Assembly: GCA_029204225.1 (NCBI GenBank)
Contig: CM055100.1
Location: forward strand, 21,513,784 to 21,577,783
Direction of reading: 5' to 3'
Length of the DNA: 64,000 nt
DNA from: Diphasiastrum complanatum
Taxonomy: Eukaryota; Streptophyta; Lycopodiopsida; Lycopodiales; Lycopodiaceae
A program made the position numbers and the translations under genes. Under the pieces are notes generated by a model that saw only the letters and a program-made list of their open reading frames with translations, was not told the DNA's origin and did not search any database. This document shows positions 1-10,610 of the stretch, piece by piece. Each line of letters opens with the position of its first letter. Position 1 is the first letter of the stretch.

Positions 1-1520
1 AAAACAAGAAATCCTATTCTAATTTCACAACTACATTAAGGAAGGAAAGCAAGATTCATGAAAGCTTCACTCAAGACCCACTAGTCTCCATATCAGGTCC
101 TCAACCATGGCTTGTACCTATAACAAGATGCCCTAAAGTCCAAGCATATCCAACTGTCCAATAAGTCGTGAAAGCGAAATCCCCATCAATTCCCTATGCT
201 CCAAGCACATGAGTCTACCAAGGACTCAATATATGAATGTACACAAACCTCCACATAGGTTATATCTGAGTAGCTCACCTTATCTCCACGCGATACTGAT
301 GATAATTTTGCCCTTCCTACATCCATGTAGGGCTCAACTTTCATGCTTGACCATTGCCAACTCTGATTGACCAGTACATAGGCCTCCCACCAAGGAGCCT
401 ATCTCCCCACACATGATGCACTAGTTGAAGATCATCATCCCATACATCAAATGACATATCATACCTGAGCAACTATAGCATCTCCTTGCGTGCCACCCCA
501 ATGGACTATCATCCACATACTATGCTCACCTGATGTCTTTGATCTGGTCACCATCCTACTAGACAAGCTGAACTCCAAAGCATCACTTGCTCCACTTGGT
601 TCCTAGCATCTGCTCGCTCTCCCTGGCTAAGTGCCACCCAATACCATGCCATCGCAAGCCTATCCGTACGTCCTTGCTCATGGGATCCCGAGACCACTGT
701 ATCCCTGATTGTTACTGAGTTATATGGCTTTGAGTGACTTCCTCTAGACTTATTCTTGATCTCACCACTTGAAAATCTACACCATGGAAATTCCAAACCC
801 TATGCCAAGCCTAGACTCTGCAAATACAACCAATGAATGAAAGCTATAGATACTTATCCACGCCCGTGATGGTAGATGCCTCCCCATCAATGCCAATGCA
901 AATGACTGGCCCCCCGCTATAATTGCCATCATGTACTCCCCAAATGAGCACAACATGAAGTCCTCGCCATCAGTGGTCCCCTCTAATAGATTGCCTAGCA
1001 AAACACTCACCATAGTGTTTTGCCCCTCCGATCACACCTTGTGCGATCTCCATCAGCTCTCCAACCTAGAGCTAGATTCAAAGCTTCATGCTTTGCCCAT
1101 TTGTGTTTGCAGCTTTCTAATTCCATCATGGATCCCACCTGTAAGTCATGTCAATCAAATGACTCAAGTCCATGCTCATAATCAATCTCCTCTAATACAA
1201 CATGGTTGTCCACATCTATCTACAGCCCGCAGCACCCTACCATTGCACCTTGCCTCAAGATTTAACAGTTCAAAAAACCGCTTTCAAGTGAGAGAGAATC
1301 AAGGTTTTTACCCTGAAAACCCTAGCCTACAAATAGAGAGATATATCATGGGCTCTACTTAGTATTTTCTGAGCTTCAACTTGCAGATTTTGCTCCACAG
1401 ACGTCGCCCTACTCTCTGCCTTTCCAATGCAATTTATGACCTGGAAATTGGTGCAGTATTGACGTCAAACAACTTGATTTTCTAAGAAATCTGTCAATCA
1501 CCCCTTGAAACTATAAATAT
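1..1520. other. no recognisable gene
   Basis: Open frames here are short, on both strands, and match no family I recognise. The stretch lies next to copia debris and is probably degraded repeat DNA, but nothing in it proves that. Confidence 0.5.
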
Positions 1521-2130
1521 CTAAAATTTTCTCATTTTTTCCACCCAATTGATCCCTGTAAAATTGTATGGCTCTCCATCACTGCTCTTTGCGTTCTCAT
1601 GCAAGCCCCGTTGCGCCCTCCTTGGAACTCTCATATTTTGAGGATGATCCTCAAGATCTTCCTCTCTTTGATGCTCCTCCTCAATGCTACTAAGATCACA
1701 CTTTGACAAGATATCCACTTGAGTGATCTCCTCCTTTGCCAAGTTCACATTCTCAAAAGCAATATTAGATTCCAATTTAAACAATCTTCCATGTTTAATT
1801 TCCTTTGTAATGCAAACATTCTTGAAAATGGAGCAACACCATGCTGAAAGTGGACATCCAAACCACATTCCAAAAGTTGACCAACACTTAGCATATTCTT
1901 GGTGATTGATGGTACATAAAGAACATTTTCTAGATCCATACTTTTTGAGGATTCTAGACACAAAGAAATGGTACCAACACCATTTATCCTACACTCTTCA
2001 TCACTTGCGATAAAAAAAACTTTTTAGCATCATTGAATCAATGTAAAGCTGAGAAAAAGTCCTTTTACAAGTCATGTGGGAGCTTGCCCCACTATCAATC
2101 ACTGAGTGTCTCTTAAATTGTCATTGCTTG
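1521..2130 (-). pseudogene. Ty1/copia protease and GAG-pre-integrase fragment
   Basis: Reading the minus strand, a retropepsin-type motif IDSGASSHMTC lies near 2066-2105. Downstream, in a shifted frame, comes LENVLYVPSITKNMLSVGQL near 1860-1935, the usual segment between the copia protease and integrase. Gag, integrase core, RT and RNase H are not visible here. At least one frameshift separates the two motifs, so this is a dead fragment. The second open frame at 1521-1961 overlaps it and is not an independent gene. Confidence 0.75.
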
Positions 2131-2460
2131 TCGTAATATACCAAAAAAGAATTGCTAGATATGTGTAGTATTTATGTCATGTCCCCAAGGAGATCGCAAT
2201 TAAAAGTTGTTAAATTGGTAATGTCCTAACTTACTTCGAACAAAAATGGAGGCGGATGTTAATCTGGTTGTCAACAGACATTTATAAGTAATCAGTATTA
2301 CTTGTATTTGTGGAGTGTGTTGATAAATGAATTCCAAACAACAATCTTTCTCTATCGAACCGAATGAAAAGCATTCTACATGTAAATTGATATCAGAGTA
2401 ACTCGAATGAATTACACTCTGGCTGATTAAGTTGTCAGCAGGGATCTGCGTTATGTTCGA

Positions 2461-3320
2461 TGTAGACACGTATGAACAGACAAAAAGTTAATCTTATTCT
2501 TGAACTAATGTGTTCTAGACAAAAGTCCTCAACAACTAAAGTCCAGTCATGGTTAAAGAACTCAGTAGTTCACGAATATGTTAGAAACAATCATCTTCAT
2601 TACTAACACAAATACAAATCAATAACTCAGTTCCTCAGGCAGTGACTAGCATTTCACAAACATACATACTTCTCTTATCAGCAACTGTGAAATATTGCAC
2701 CAAGGGATATTTCACTCAAATGTCGAACACAATATTCACACAGCCAGGTAAATTAGTTTAAAGACAGTTTGTTAATTCAACTTTATGGAAACACAACAAA
2801 TGACTGTAATAAAATATCGTACTATTTGACTAAAGAATGATTTAAGTAATGTGTACAAGATTGCTAGTAGACCCGAAATCACTCACACTCAACAGTGCGG
2901 AGAGAACAGAAATTAGAAAATATAACCTTTGTTGCTCTATTCACTTCTCCAATCTCAAAATACAATTACTCTCTTTCTTTCTCGGTGGTGTGAGAATGAA
3001 GAGTGTTTGCATTTATAGCCTACGGAGCACACCACTTGAAATTTCTGGTGCATCGCTCCATTTACAAATTCTAGTTAATGTATAAGTTACAAGTAAATTG
3101 TACAATTGATGGTTTAGTGTGACCTTACGAATCTCGTCACTTTGTATTCCAAGCGTCGTTTCATTCAGGAGGTCTTATCCTTAAATAAAAGACAGGGCCT
3201 TAGCAATTACATCCGAAAAATGATATAGGCCTCTTCATAATATATAGTTGTCCAGCGCATGGCATCATTTCCAAGTATATATTGCCATTTTTGAGTAAAT
3301 AAATAAATATGTGGTATCAC
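2461..3320 (-). repeat. probable solo LTR (gypsy-like end), minus strand
   Basis: On the minus strand a polypurine run GAGGAGGGGGATA (3321-3334) is followed directly by TGTGATACCACA, a normal LTR start. An 860-bp block with a TATAAATG box near 3018 follows, ending in TACA at 2461. The purine-rich tract and TGTGATACCAC start resemble plant Ty3/gypsy 3' ends. No primer binding site or partner LTR is visible beyond 2461 and the flanking 5-mers do not match, so the inner boundary is a guess. Confidence 0.45.
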
Positions 3321-3590
3321 ATATCCCCCTCCTCAAATGTGAAATGTCCTCGTGAACAGAAAGTTCTCGTTTCGAGAATTATTCATTCCTTAGAAAGAAT
3401 AGTTTTGTGTTGAGGATCTTCGTTAGATCACATGTAGAGATACTTTTTCATTAGTTGAGTTGATGACCTTCACTTCATATTTCAGAATCAAATACTGATT
3501 CAAAATATATTTCAGCGACATAGAATAAGCATCATCTCATATAAAACTCAGCATCACATAATTTGCAATGCGATATAAAAGAAAAAGACT

Positions 3591-4680
3591 TCATGTATTA
3601 AGCTCTTCATGTAACTGCTGTGCCATCTCCAAATTGCTTTGGCACTCGAGCATCAATACATCTTCTCTTGCTCTGGTATATCTCCCGATAGGTAAGTTGC
3701 CATAGGGCGACAATCTTACAGGGAGTAGAGAACCATCAAAAAGTTCTTGAACTAATGGGAAATCTTCTTCAGAATTTTTCCTAAGTGAAATCTGTTTGAA
3801 TAAAGTAGAGGAGAATTGGATAAATTTACACTTTACAAATAAGTTTTGAACAAAAAATATCTCTATTTACAAATAGATCTCTATTCAATCAATTTTTCTA
3901 TATATTCTTTATCAAGATTAGGAACTGATAAGGGAACAACTTCTTCTATAATCTCGCCTTCCTCTATTTCAGGAAGGGCCTCTATGCCTTTTAAGGCAAG
4001 AGGACTCTCTGTTATAATATCACCTTCCTCTGTATTAGGAAAGACTTCTAATCCTTTTTGATCATATATAATAAAATCTGCATCCTGAGCAACCTGAAAG
4101 GCTGTTAAGGCAGGAGCACCTTGCTTTTGAGGGCCCTCGATCTCAGGTGGAACGTTTACACCGTTCTGAGCATAGGTTCTGATAAACTCTTGCCGAAATC
4201 TATATACATCGTCAACAGTATATGGCTCAAGAGTGAACTGTCACTACAACACACGAGAATCAACAAATTACAAACAATGATATTAAAGAAGTATGAATAA
4301 GAATGAAAGGAACTACAAATGAACAGAATATTACCTTTTCAATATCTACATCCACTTGTAAATTATACCACTCAAAAAAAGGCTTTGTATTGTATAGGAC
4401 AAACCATGCACAACTAAAAATGTCCTTTTGTTGTACACACTGCATATATTGAATGAAAATTAGCAACATTATGACAACAAATTTATTTGTGCTATGATGA
4501 TAGATTTGAACTAAAAAAAGAATACATGCATATCAGAGATAAATTGAATATACCTTGAGAGATCTAATGGTTATCTCTCCAATTGAGGTTGCCGTTCCTG
4601 AACGACATCATGAAGTAGAGAATCAAATTCTCTCTGTGTATTTGCAGCTGAGTTTAATTTTACACATAGAAAATTTGATA
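3591..4680 (-). pseudogene. unrecognised multi-exon gene or relic
   Basis: Several coding-like blocks follow one another on the minus strand. Block A (about 4554-4660) includes EFDSLLHDVVQERQPQLER, then a stop. Exon B (4335-4439, 35 codons, CVQQKDIFSCAWFVLY at its start) is joined by a 97-bp GT-AG intron (4238-4334) in phase 0 to exon C (3881-4237), which contains TVDDVYRFRQEFIRTYAQNG and an acidic C-terminus ending EKLIE stop. A further block D (3591-3791, RLSPYGNLPIGRYTRARED, ending HEELNT stop) starts after an acceptor-like CAAACAG. The A-B intron would be 4440-4553. I do not recognise the protein. Codon-like composition, the acidic tail and matching splice phases support real coding ancestry; the stop in block A and the unresolved C-D junction suggest decay or a different exon model. 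It lies downstream of the histone-like gene on the same strand and could be part of the same unit. Confidence 0.5.
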
Positions 4681-5008
4681 CTCCCTCCTTATTTATCTTT
4701 ATAGAAATAATGTTCAGGCTCCAATGCCGACTGCAACAACCCAAATAGAAATATCGATAAATCCATACTTATTAAAGCAATCCTTACTTATTAAAGCAAT
4801 GCCGCATGCAACAATCCAGATTAAAGCGACAAAAACAAAAGAGCAATCCTTATTTATTTTCATATGGAATCAAATAAAATTTAGCCATAGGACTGCATTC
4901 GATAAAATATATAGCCTTCTCAAAATCGGCTTCTTTTGCCTTTATCGCTCCTATGAAAAATGGACTAACAACAAAAACTATGCCATGGGAATCGGAAATA
5001 ATACTATT
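4681..5008. other. no recognisable gene
   Basis: This AT-rich 330-bp gap lies between the histone H3-like gene and the downstream minus-strand exon blocks. I see no motif, repeat or convincing exon in it. Confidence 0.4.
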
Positions 5009-5977
5009 CTACGAAAATGATCCTCTGGCTTCTACTATTATATTTGAATTTTTTGATGTTTTATCTTTCAGCTCGACACAAAATTTGGGACCTAATCTAA
5101 AGCTTTTACGTGAATCTAGAAGAAAAGAATCAAAATAATTGTCAAGAAGATCAATTTATTAGCTAGGTAGGCCTCGAATTGGTTATAATGGTCAGAATCA
5201 AAATAAACTTGGGCAAGATCGTATGGAATTCTAACAAAAGTTTATGTACAGGAGCAGAAAGAGAAGTAGATACAATATTTACATATTTCTCTGTTATTCT
5301 GTCGAGCTCCTCTTGGGTAATCAACACTTTTGGTGAAGAAACCTGCTGAGGAGCTAGACGAATAACAGGAGGAAGAAGGAGTGATGATTCTCTATCTGAA
5401 TCAGATTCTCCAACATCTGACTCAAAGTTCAGGACCATCTGGGGTCTCTTGGCAGGAATAACTCTAGGAGGAAGGGAAGCAGGTGGCCTTCGAGATCCAG
5501 TTTTTTTTGGGGACAGGCTGCTTCCTTTTCCTCCTAGAGGTAGTCGACAAGTTGGTTTTATCCAAAGGCAAGTTTCTGGAGATGCTGGCGTGATTAACAT
5601 GCAGACCAGAAAAACGGTCCCGAAGTCTTCTGAGAATGACGAAATCTTTTGGCATGATGGTGACACGCTTACCATGCACTGCCAAAAGACAAGTATTCTC
5701 AAAAAAATGGGACAAAAAATGCTCTACAACACCTTGTAAGGCCTGCATGGCTGTCACGACAAAACGAACATTTAGGGCCAAGTGACAGAGTGACATTCCT
5801 GATAGATCGGCTGAAAGGAACTCTAGGGATCAACAGTTCAATTGATCTCTGGAGTTTTCTATTCTCCCCCAGCCAGACTTGCTTCCTGCCATGTCTATTG
5901 CAAGTACCAGGGGAAACACTAACATGGGATGACTGTACAATGGTTATGGCATGGGCAGTGGATTTGGTCTTGGCCAT
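5009..5977 (-). pseudogene. divergent histone H3-like protein with long C-terminal extension
   Basis: The start ATG at 5977 gives MAKTKSTA, the counterpart of the H3 tail MARTKQTA. It is followed by a short non-canonical tail and an alpha-N/alpha-1 block RSIELLIPRVPFSRSIRNVT (H3: [20 protein letters not shown]). After one extra base near 5786-5800 the frame shifts, and VTAMQALQGVVEHFLSHFFE and VHGKRVTIMPKDF..LRRLR complete alpha-2, loop 2 and alpha-3. Allowing for that base, the spacing equals canonical H3. LLIP and PFSR recall plant CENH3, but MPKD is canonical. Unlike any H3 I know, coding continues about 200 residues: a basic part (RRKRKQPVPKK), a T8 frameshift at 5501-5508, an acidic serine-rich part (ESDVGESDSDRESS), then a tail with ITQEELDRITEKYVN and YFDSDHYNQFEAYL, ending at 5009. 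Three to four frameshifts break it. It may be a pseudogene, or intact in life with assembly errors. The H3 origin is clear; the function is unknown. Confidence 0.85.
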
Positions 5978-6056
5978 CATTCTCAAAAAACAAAAATTAA
6001 AAAAAAAAAGGTTTGAACAAAAGCACAGGGAATGAAAACAAAAATTTGCGATCAGA

Positions 6057-6238
6057 GGGCACTTGAGATTGATACCAGAACTGAATATTAGTTTTCAGCG
6101 CAAGATATACACAGAATATTTTCAAAAAGGGGATGTGCGCTCGAAAGCGATATTGGAATAATAGCGGTATTGGTCTCGCGCACTGTGAGAAGGTAGACGA
6201 TTAAGCGGTGAGAGGGCGCACTTGAGAACGATATTGGG
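6057..6238 (+). repeat. degenerate GCGCACTTGAGA-CGATATTGG motif copies
   Basis: Three copies of a motif near GCGCACTTGAGANCGATATT lie at 6057-6076, 6135-6156 and 6214-6238, spaced about 78 bp apart. A fragment, GCGGTATTGGTCTCGCGCAC, sits at 6163-6183. They stand upstream of the minus-strand histone-like gene. The opposite orientation of the same motif appears at 6606-6834. Confidence 0.6.
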
Positions 6239-6302
6239 AGCGAAAACCAAAAATTATGCAAAAAAAAATGAAATTTTTGAGGACACATATACGAAATTTT
6301 TG

Positions 6303-6563
6303 CACGTGTCAAAAAATGGCTGATGACATGTGTCGTCATCTAATTGGTCCACGTGGAATGTCCGTACTGACAATGATGACTCAATTATGAGGCCACGTGG
6401 GTTGGGACACATGCACGGATCCTTTTTCAACACGTGTCATTCTCGCACATGACAGATGTCAAATCAATCATTGTCTGTACGGCGGATTCTTTCTAACCAA
6501 TCATATGTCGACACGTGTTCTTTTGTAACTCCTCCACACGTGCGAATTTTTTTTATAAATAGG
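6303..6563 (+). promoter_or_regulatory. G-box cluster and TATA box
   Basis: CACGTG hexamers occur at 6303, 6350, 6394, 6431, 6512 and 6537, with a seventh at 6729. Several have ABRE/G-box flanks (CCACGTGG, ACACGTGTC). A good plant TATA box, TATAAATAG, follows at 6554-6562, about 300 bp before the plus-strand ATG at 6861. In plants such boxes bind bZIP and bHLH factors and often confer light or abscisic-acid responses; that response here is inference. The cluster lies between two divergent genes and could serve both, but the TATA orientation favours the plus-strand gene. Confidence 0.7.
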
Positions 6564-6605
6564 TCATTTTTATTTCGGATTTTCACGCAAATTTTTGATT
6601 TCTTG

Positions 6606-6834
6606 GCCGGATATCGATTTCAAGTGCGTCATTTGTACTGATTACCCTCCGTTGACTTACTTGCATCTGGAACCGATACTGGCTCGTCCGGTATCGCATT
6701 CAAGCACGCCATTTTTTTTTTCTTTGTTCACGTGTTTGGATCCAATACCCTAATTTCTAATATCTCTTTTGAGCGCACATTGCCTTGAGGTTCTTGTCTG
6801 ACCTACAGTTTGCACCTGAGAGCGATATTTGGAA
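6606..6834 (-). repeat. inverted copies of the GATATCG-TTCAAG-GCGC motif
   Basis: Copies at 6606-6630 (GGATATCGATTTCAAGTGCG), 6688-6710 (CCGGTATCGCATTCAAGCAC), 6738-6780 (split) and 6818-6834 are reverse-complement relatives of those at 6057-6238. The two groups therefore face each other across the promoter region. The same consensus recurs in the leader of retrotransposon L1 at 15671-15910. Confidence 0.55.
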
Positions 6835-6860
6835 TTTTACTTCTGTAGTTTTTGTTTAAA

Positions 6861-8221
6861 ATGTCTAATTTTGATTCTAGTTTTTTTTTTTTTTTCATGA
6901 TTTTGGTATTAGTGATAATTTGGAGTATTTCAAATCTCTTTTTTCTTCTTTTCTTTTTATTCTTTCTTCTATTACTGAGGGTCTTGGTGTGGAGGCATTT
7001 TTTGAGATATATCTCAGATTTAAGTCTCTGCTCAATACTCCGTTATTCAGATCTCAGAATAAAGACATGATTCATTATCAAGACCTGGTGGCACTCGACA
7101 AGCATAACTATAAAGCTAACATTGACAGAATGTTCACCAAGTTACATAATGATTTCAAGTCAGTAGATGAGTGCCCAATTCACAATAAAAAATCTAGCTT
7201 TGTTAATTTTCAGTCTGCATTTGTTTTTTTTCTTTTGTTAAATATTTTTGATGATTCGGAAGCTGGCCCTTCCACTTATGAAGCTTTTTCTTCCAGTGGT
7301 ACAAAGTCTGAAAAGTCAAAGATTGTAGATATAGATACTTTTTTTATTAATACGAATGTTAATTTAGATGATTGTTCAGATTTTGATCCTGCTCGAAATA
7401 GGACATCATTTATAGGACCTAGAACACCCACTACCCTTTCTTCTTCTGATAAATCTTTGATCACTTTGCCTACTTATAATATAGATAATAACTCTTTTTT
7501 TGACAATATCAGATATATCAAATCTTTTTTATTTCACTGAAGCTGAGACTCTTTGCATTTTGAGTAAAGAGCTTGATGAATTTTCAGATATAATTGATTT
7601 TGATGCTGATCATCTTCTCCGTAGTGTTGACGATGTACATAATGATAAGTTTTATTCAGAGAAAGATTGCTTGAAAATGGCTATGAAGGAAATGCGCAAC
7701 AAAGACAAAGCCGAATGTGTAAGTTTTTGTATTTTATCATGTACTAGTAGATTCGTTATGTCAAATTATATACTGGAGCTTACTTTATTTTTTTTCATTT
7801 CAGAAAACATTTTTCCTTGATGATTTTGCAATTCGTCGAGGAGGGCAGAGATCTTCTGCTGGAGAATTTTCAAGAGATCATGCATTGGGACACTATTTGA
7901 AGTTCTTCAAAAATAATGAGATAGGTGTTGTCCATTCAAAGTTTCATCAATTATGATTATGGAAATCAGCATTTTCTTGGAGGACATAATTTTAATAAAG
8001 TGCATAAAATAATTTTTGTAAAGAAAACCATTGTGGTTAAAATTTTAGGATATGGACCAGTGAATTCCATGCTCAGATCATTTCATTTTGCATTGTATGC
8101 TGCTTACGTTGATCTGAGTAAGCATGAAAACTATGAGCTGTTGGATCCATACGAAAGAAGGAAATTGTTGCATGATTCTAAGTTGCAACTTTCATTAGAG
8201 AAAGTATCGGAAGCAAAGTAG
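6861..8221 (+). CDS. unrecognised intron-containing gene, divergent to the H3-like gene
   Basis: The first ATG after the TATA box (6861) opens MSNFDSS, runs through a 14-base T run, and continues in a shifted frame (NLEYFKSLF, LVALDKHNYKANIDRMF, DDSEAGPSTYEAF). A second frame change sits at another T run near 7495. Exon 1 then reads FYFTEAETLCILSKELDEF and ends at 7718; an 85-bp intron (7719-7803, GTAAGT to TTTCAG) joins in phase 0 to KTFFLDDFAIRRGGQRSSAG. After one more frame change near 7925 comes NYDYGNQHFLGGHNFNKVHK and the end DPYERRKLLHDSKLQLSLEK..., stopping at 8221. About 420 residues in all, with a serine/acid-rich middle, no signal peptide, and no family I can name. The changes at homopolymers could be assembly errors or decay. 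The promoter and clean splice sites argue for a once functional gene. Confidence 0.55.
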
Positions 8222-8394
8222 ATACTATTGAATTGTACTTTGTAAATATTTTCATTTAATATACAAAATTTTATTGTGTATCTATTGCCTATTGGCTTGT
8301 ATAAATTTGCATGCTTTTTGAAATTTTTTATAATCCATCGATTTTGTATTATGACGAATTTGGATTTTTCTGTAAAACCATTGGAAAAGTTGCA

Positions 8395-8911
8395 GTATAG
8401 AGTCCTGCCATGTTGTGTACTTTTATGAAATGCCACTCTTGCTTGCCAATGAGATTTTTTCATTCCTTGCGATGACCATATGCTAAGACTTTCACTAGTT
8501 CTTGCAAAGAATGTCGAATGATATTGTAATATGTGCTGCATGTCATAAAAACATAATCTAAATCAGTACCAAAAATATCTAATTTAATTGCACATATTTG
8601 TCTATAGTAGTGTAACATCAAAATGTTACCATATAATGTGTTATATAATCAACACCCCATGCACTTTGAACTGCATCCACATATTCACTGGTTGTTTTCT
8701 GTATCATTTGTACATCATTATTTAAAATTTTATCTTTTCTCAAGTATTTCACCATGTTGTCTAATTTTTTCCAAACTACTTTGTCTATACGAGTAGAATC
8801 TTCTTCTTCAAAATCTTGAGTTGCTGCAATAATTTCTTTCCAAACCGTGTATTGAACCTTGGATTGTTTGCCAGAATAATTTGAGTTTGATGTGACTAAA
8901 TTAAGGTGCAT
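8395..8911 (-). pseudogene. unrecognised protein relic, possibly transposase-like
   Basis: Two minus-strand pieces fit one protein. The upstream piece (8618-8911) has KVQYTVWKEIIAATQDFEEE and YVDAVQSAWGVDYITHYM. After a break the downstream piece (8395-8541) has HILQYHSTFF and SLSIWSSQGMKKSHWQARVA followed by KSTQHG. The latter reminds me of a segment seen in large eukaryotic transposase-like proteins, but I cannot name the family and the call is weak. It is convergent with the plus-strand gene ending at 8221. Confidence 0.35.
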
Positions 8912-10544
8912 TCATTTACATGGAAAGTAGTGCGGTCAGATGGATAAAGAAGTTAGAAAATGATATTATAACTACTTTATAGTTATTTTTCTCTACCCTA
9001 CATGGCATTTCTTATAGGGCCCTCTTTGGGCCCATATTTTTTCTAATTGGCAAAGCAAGATGGTACATCAAATAATGGAAGAGAAGAAAAAATAAATGTG
9101 CTGAAATACATACAACCTGAAAATCGCCCCTCTTTGCCATTTATTGGGAGCCACAAAGACTCGTCCTTGTCTCTTGAAGATCTCCTTGGAACCATGTGTT
9201 GAGAAGACTCCTCCTCAACCCTTGGCAAATCTCCATCATGCACTTGGATTTTTGGTAGATATAAGGATTCAACCATCATCCTCTAGATTGAGGTGAAATT
9301 TTTCTTATTCCTTACATGCAAAGAAATATTGACAAAGCATATGGATCTAAAGATCCCCAAAAACTACTGCAATCTTCATATCAAGCACCATTGATAAGAG
9401 CGATCTCCAGTTGAAGTCTTCAAATAAAAAGTCACATAAAATGAGATCTTCCAAATGAACACAATAAAAGAATTGATAAGAAGTAGACCTCCTTGGCAAT
9501 AACTCTCCATGTGCTTTTTCCAAAGCACCTTGTTCATGAGCCTTAGCATCTTGGAACATACGTTGAGGTAGATCACTTGCCTTATCCTCCTTGAGATGAT
9601 CCAAGCTCCTCTTGGCCACACTTCCACACGGATTAACATCAATCTTGAGAAGATTACCACATTGTAGGGAGTCTACAACATGTGATGATTAGCCCTCCGC
9701 CTGTCAAAAGGGTTAGAACACTTGGATAGGCTCCTAGCTATGCTTAGTTGCTAGTTTAGATGCTTATCTAACTCTATCTTAACACTACCCTAACTTAACT
9801 CTACCTTCACTAACTCTAAACACATACATTCATCATGATTGAGAGTGAAAAGAGGAGAGAAGAGAGTTAGAAGGAGGTTAGCTCATGTGCTCATCCTAGC
9901 ATGCTAATGGATAAACTTTAACTATTGCAAAGCAAGAATTAGCAAATGGAAAACAAAATGCAAAACACAATGAAGAGCATGAGCAAGCAAAGATAGAACA
10001 TAAGGATGCTTGAGCTCTCAAAATAATAGAGTCTCCTCCTTTCAAATAAGCATGAAAATTGGTTACAAATGTTTTTTTTTTTAATTTTTGGGGTGGCCCT
10101 TGCCCCCTGCTTCCTATTGGCTACTTGCAAGAAGGTGGGATTGAAATCCACACCCTTCATAAGAAGCATTATCTAATCTATGGTGTAGGAGGAAACTTCA
10201 CCTACCACCATTTGACCTTTGACTAATTACCAAAACTTAGGAACTTAAGTTTAACTTAGACTTTGGCCTTCTAATATTATTTTTAATTACATGGCCCAAA
10301 GTCTCGTTTATTCCAAAATATTATTTACGCACGCAGGATGCCACGACCCTCGCAACTTATTTCTTTTTTTTTTGGCTAATTTATTTATTTACATGGGAAT
10401 ACCCCCAACAGGGCCTCCGACCCGAAGTAGTGTCGGTCCCTCGGCACTATGGTGCTTAGTAGAGCCCTCCGTTTGGCACGTCGTTGTTGGATCAGGTGTG
10501 AATAATTTTAGATCATTAAGATCCAAAATACCCCTTTAAACTTT
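8912..10544. other. degenerate sequence, no clear gene
   Basis: Minus-strand open frames at 9043-9279 and 9347-9660 overlap each other and match nothing I recognise. Their position, just beyond a minus-strand copia fragment, suggests retrotransposon debris. No LTR pair or conserved motif was seen. Confidence 0.4.
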
Positions 10545-10610
10545 GGTTAGAAAGACAAGCAATCACCAACCTTGCCAATGTAGAAAAATCAACATCTAGC
10601 TTTCTTGTCC
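10545..10610 (-). repeat. fragment related to the N2-type LTR
   Basis: The segment with CCTTGCCAATGTAGAAAAAT and CAACATCTA matches the start of the N2 LTR (33506-33562: CCTGCCAATGTAGAAAAATC, CAGCATCTACA). It adjoins a minus-strand copia coding fragment, so it may be the end of the element that supplied it. Confidence 0.4.

Noticed and set aside
5009-5977. Calling the H3-like gene CENH3
   Set aside because: LLIP and PFSR fit CENH3, but canonical MPKD and a loop 1 length that fits H3 better, plus the extension, leave this open.
5449-6035. Plus-strand ORFs over the H3-like gene
   Set aside because: They run opposite the histone motifs, which are unmistakable on the minus strand.
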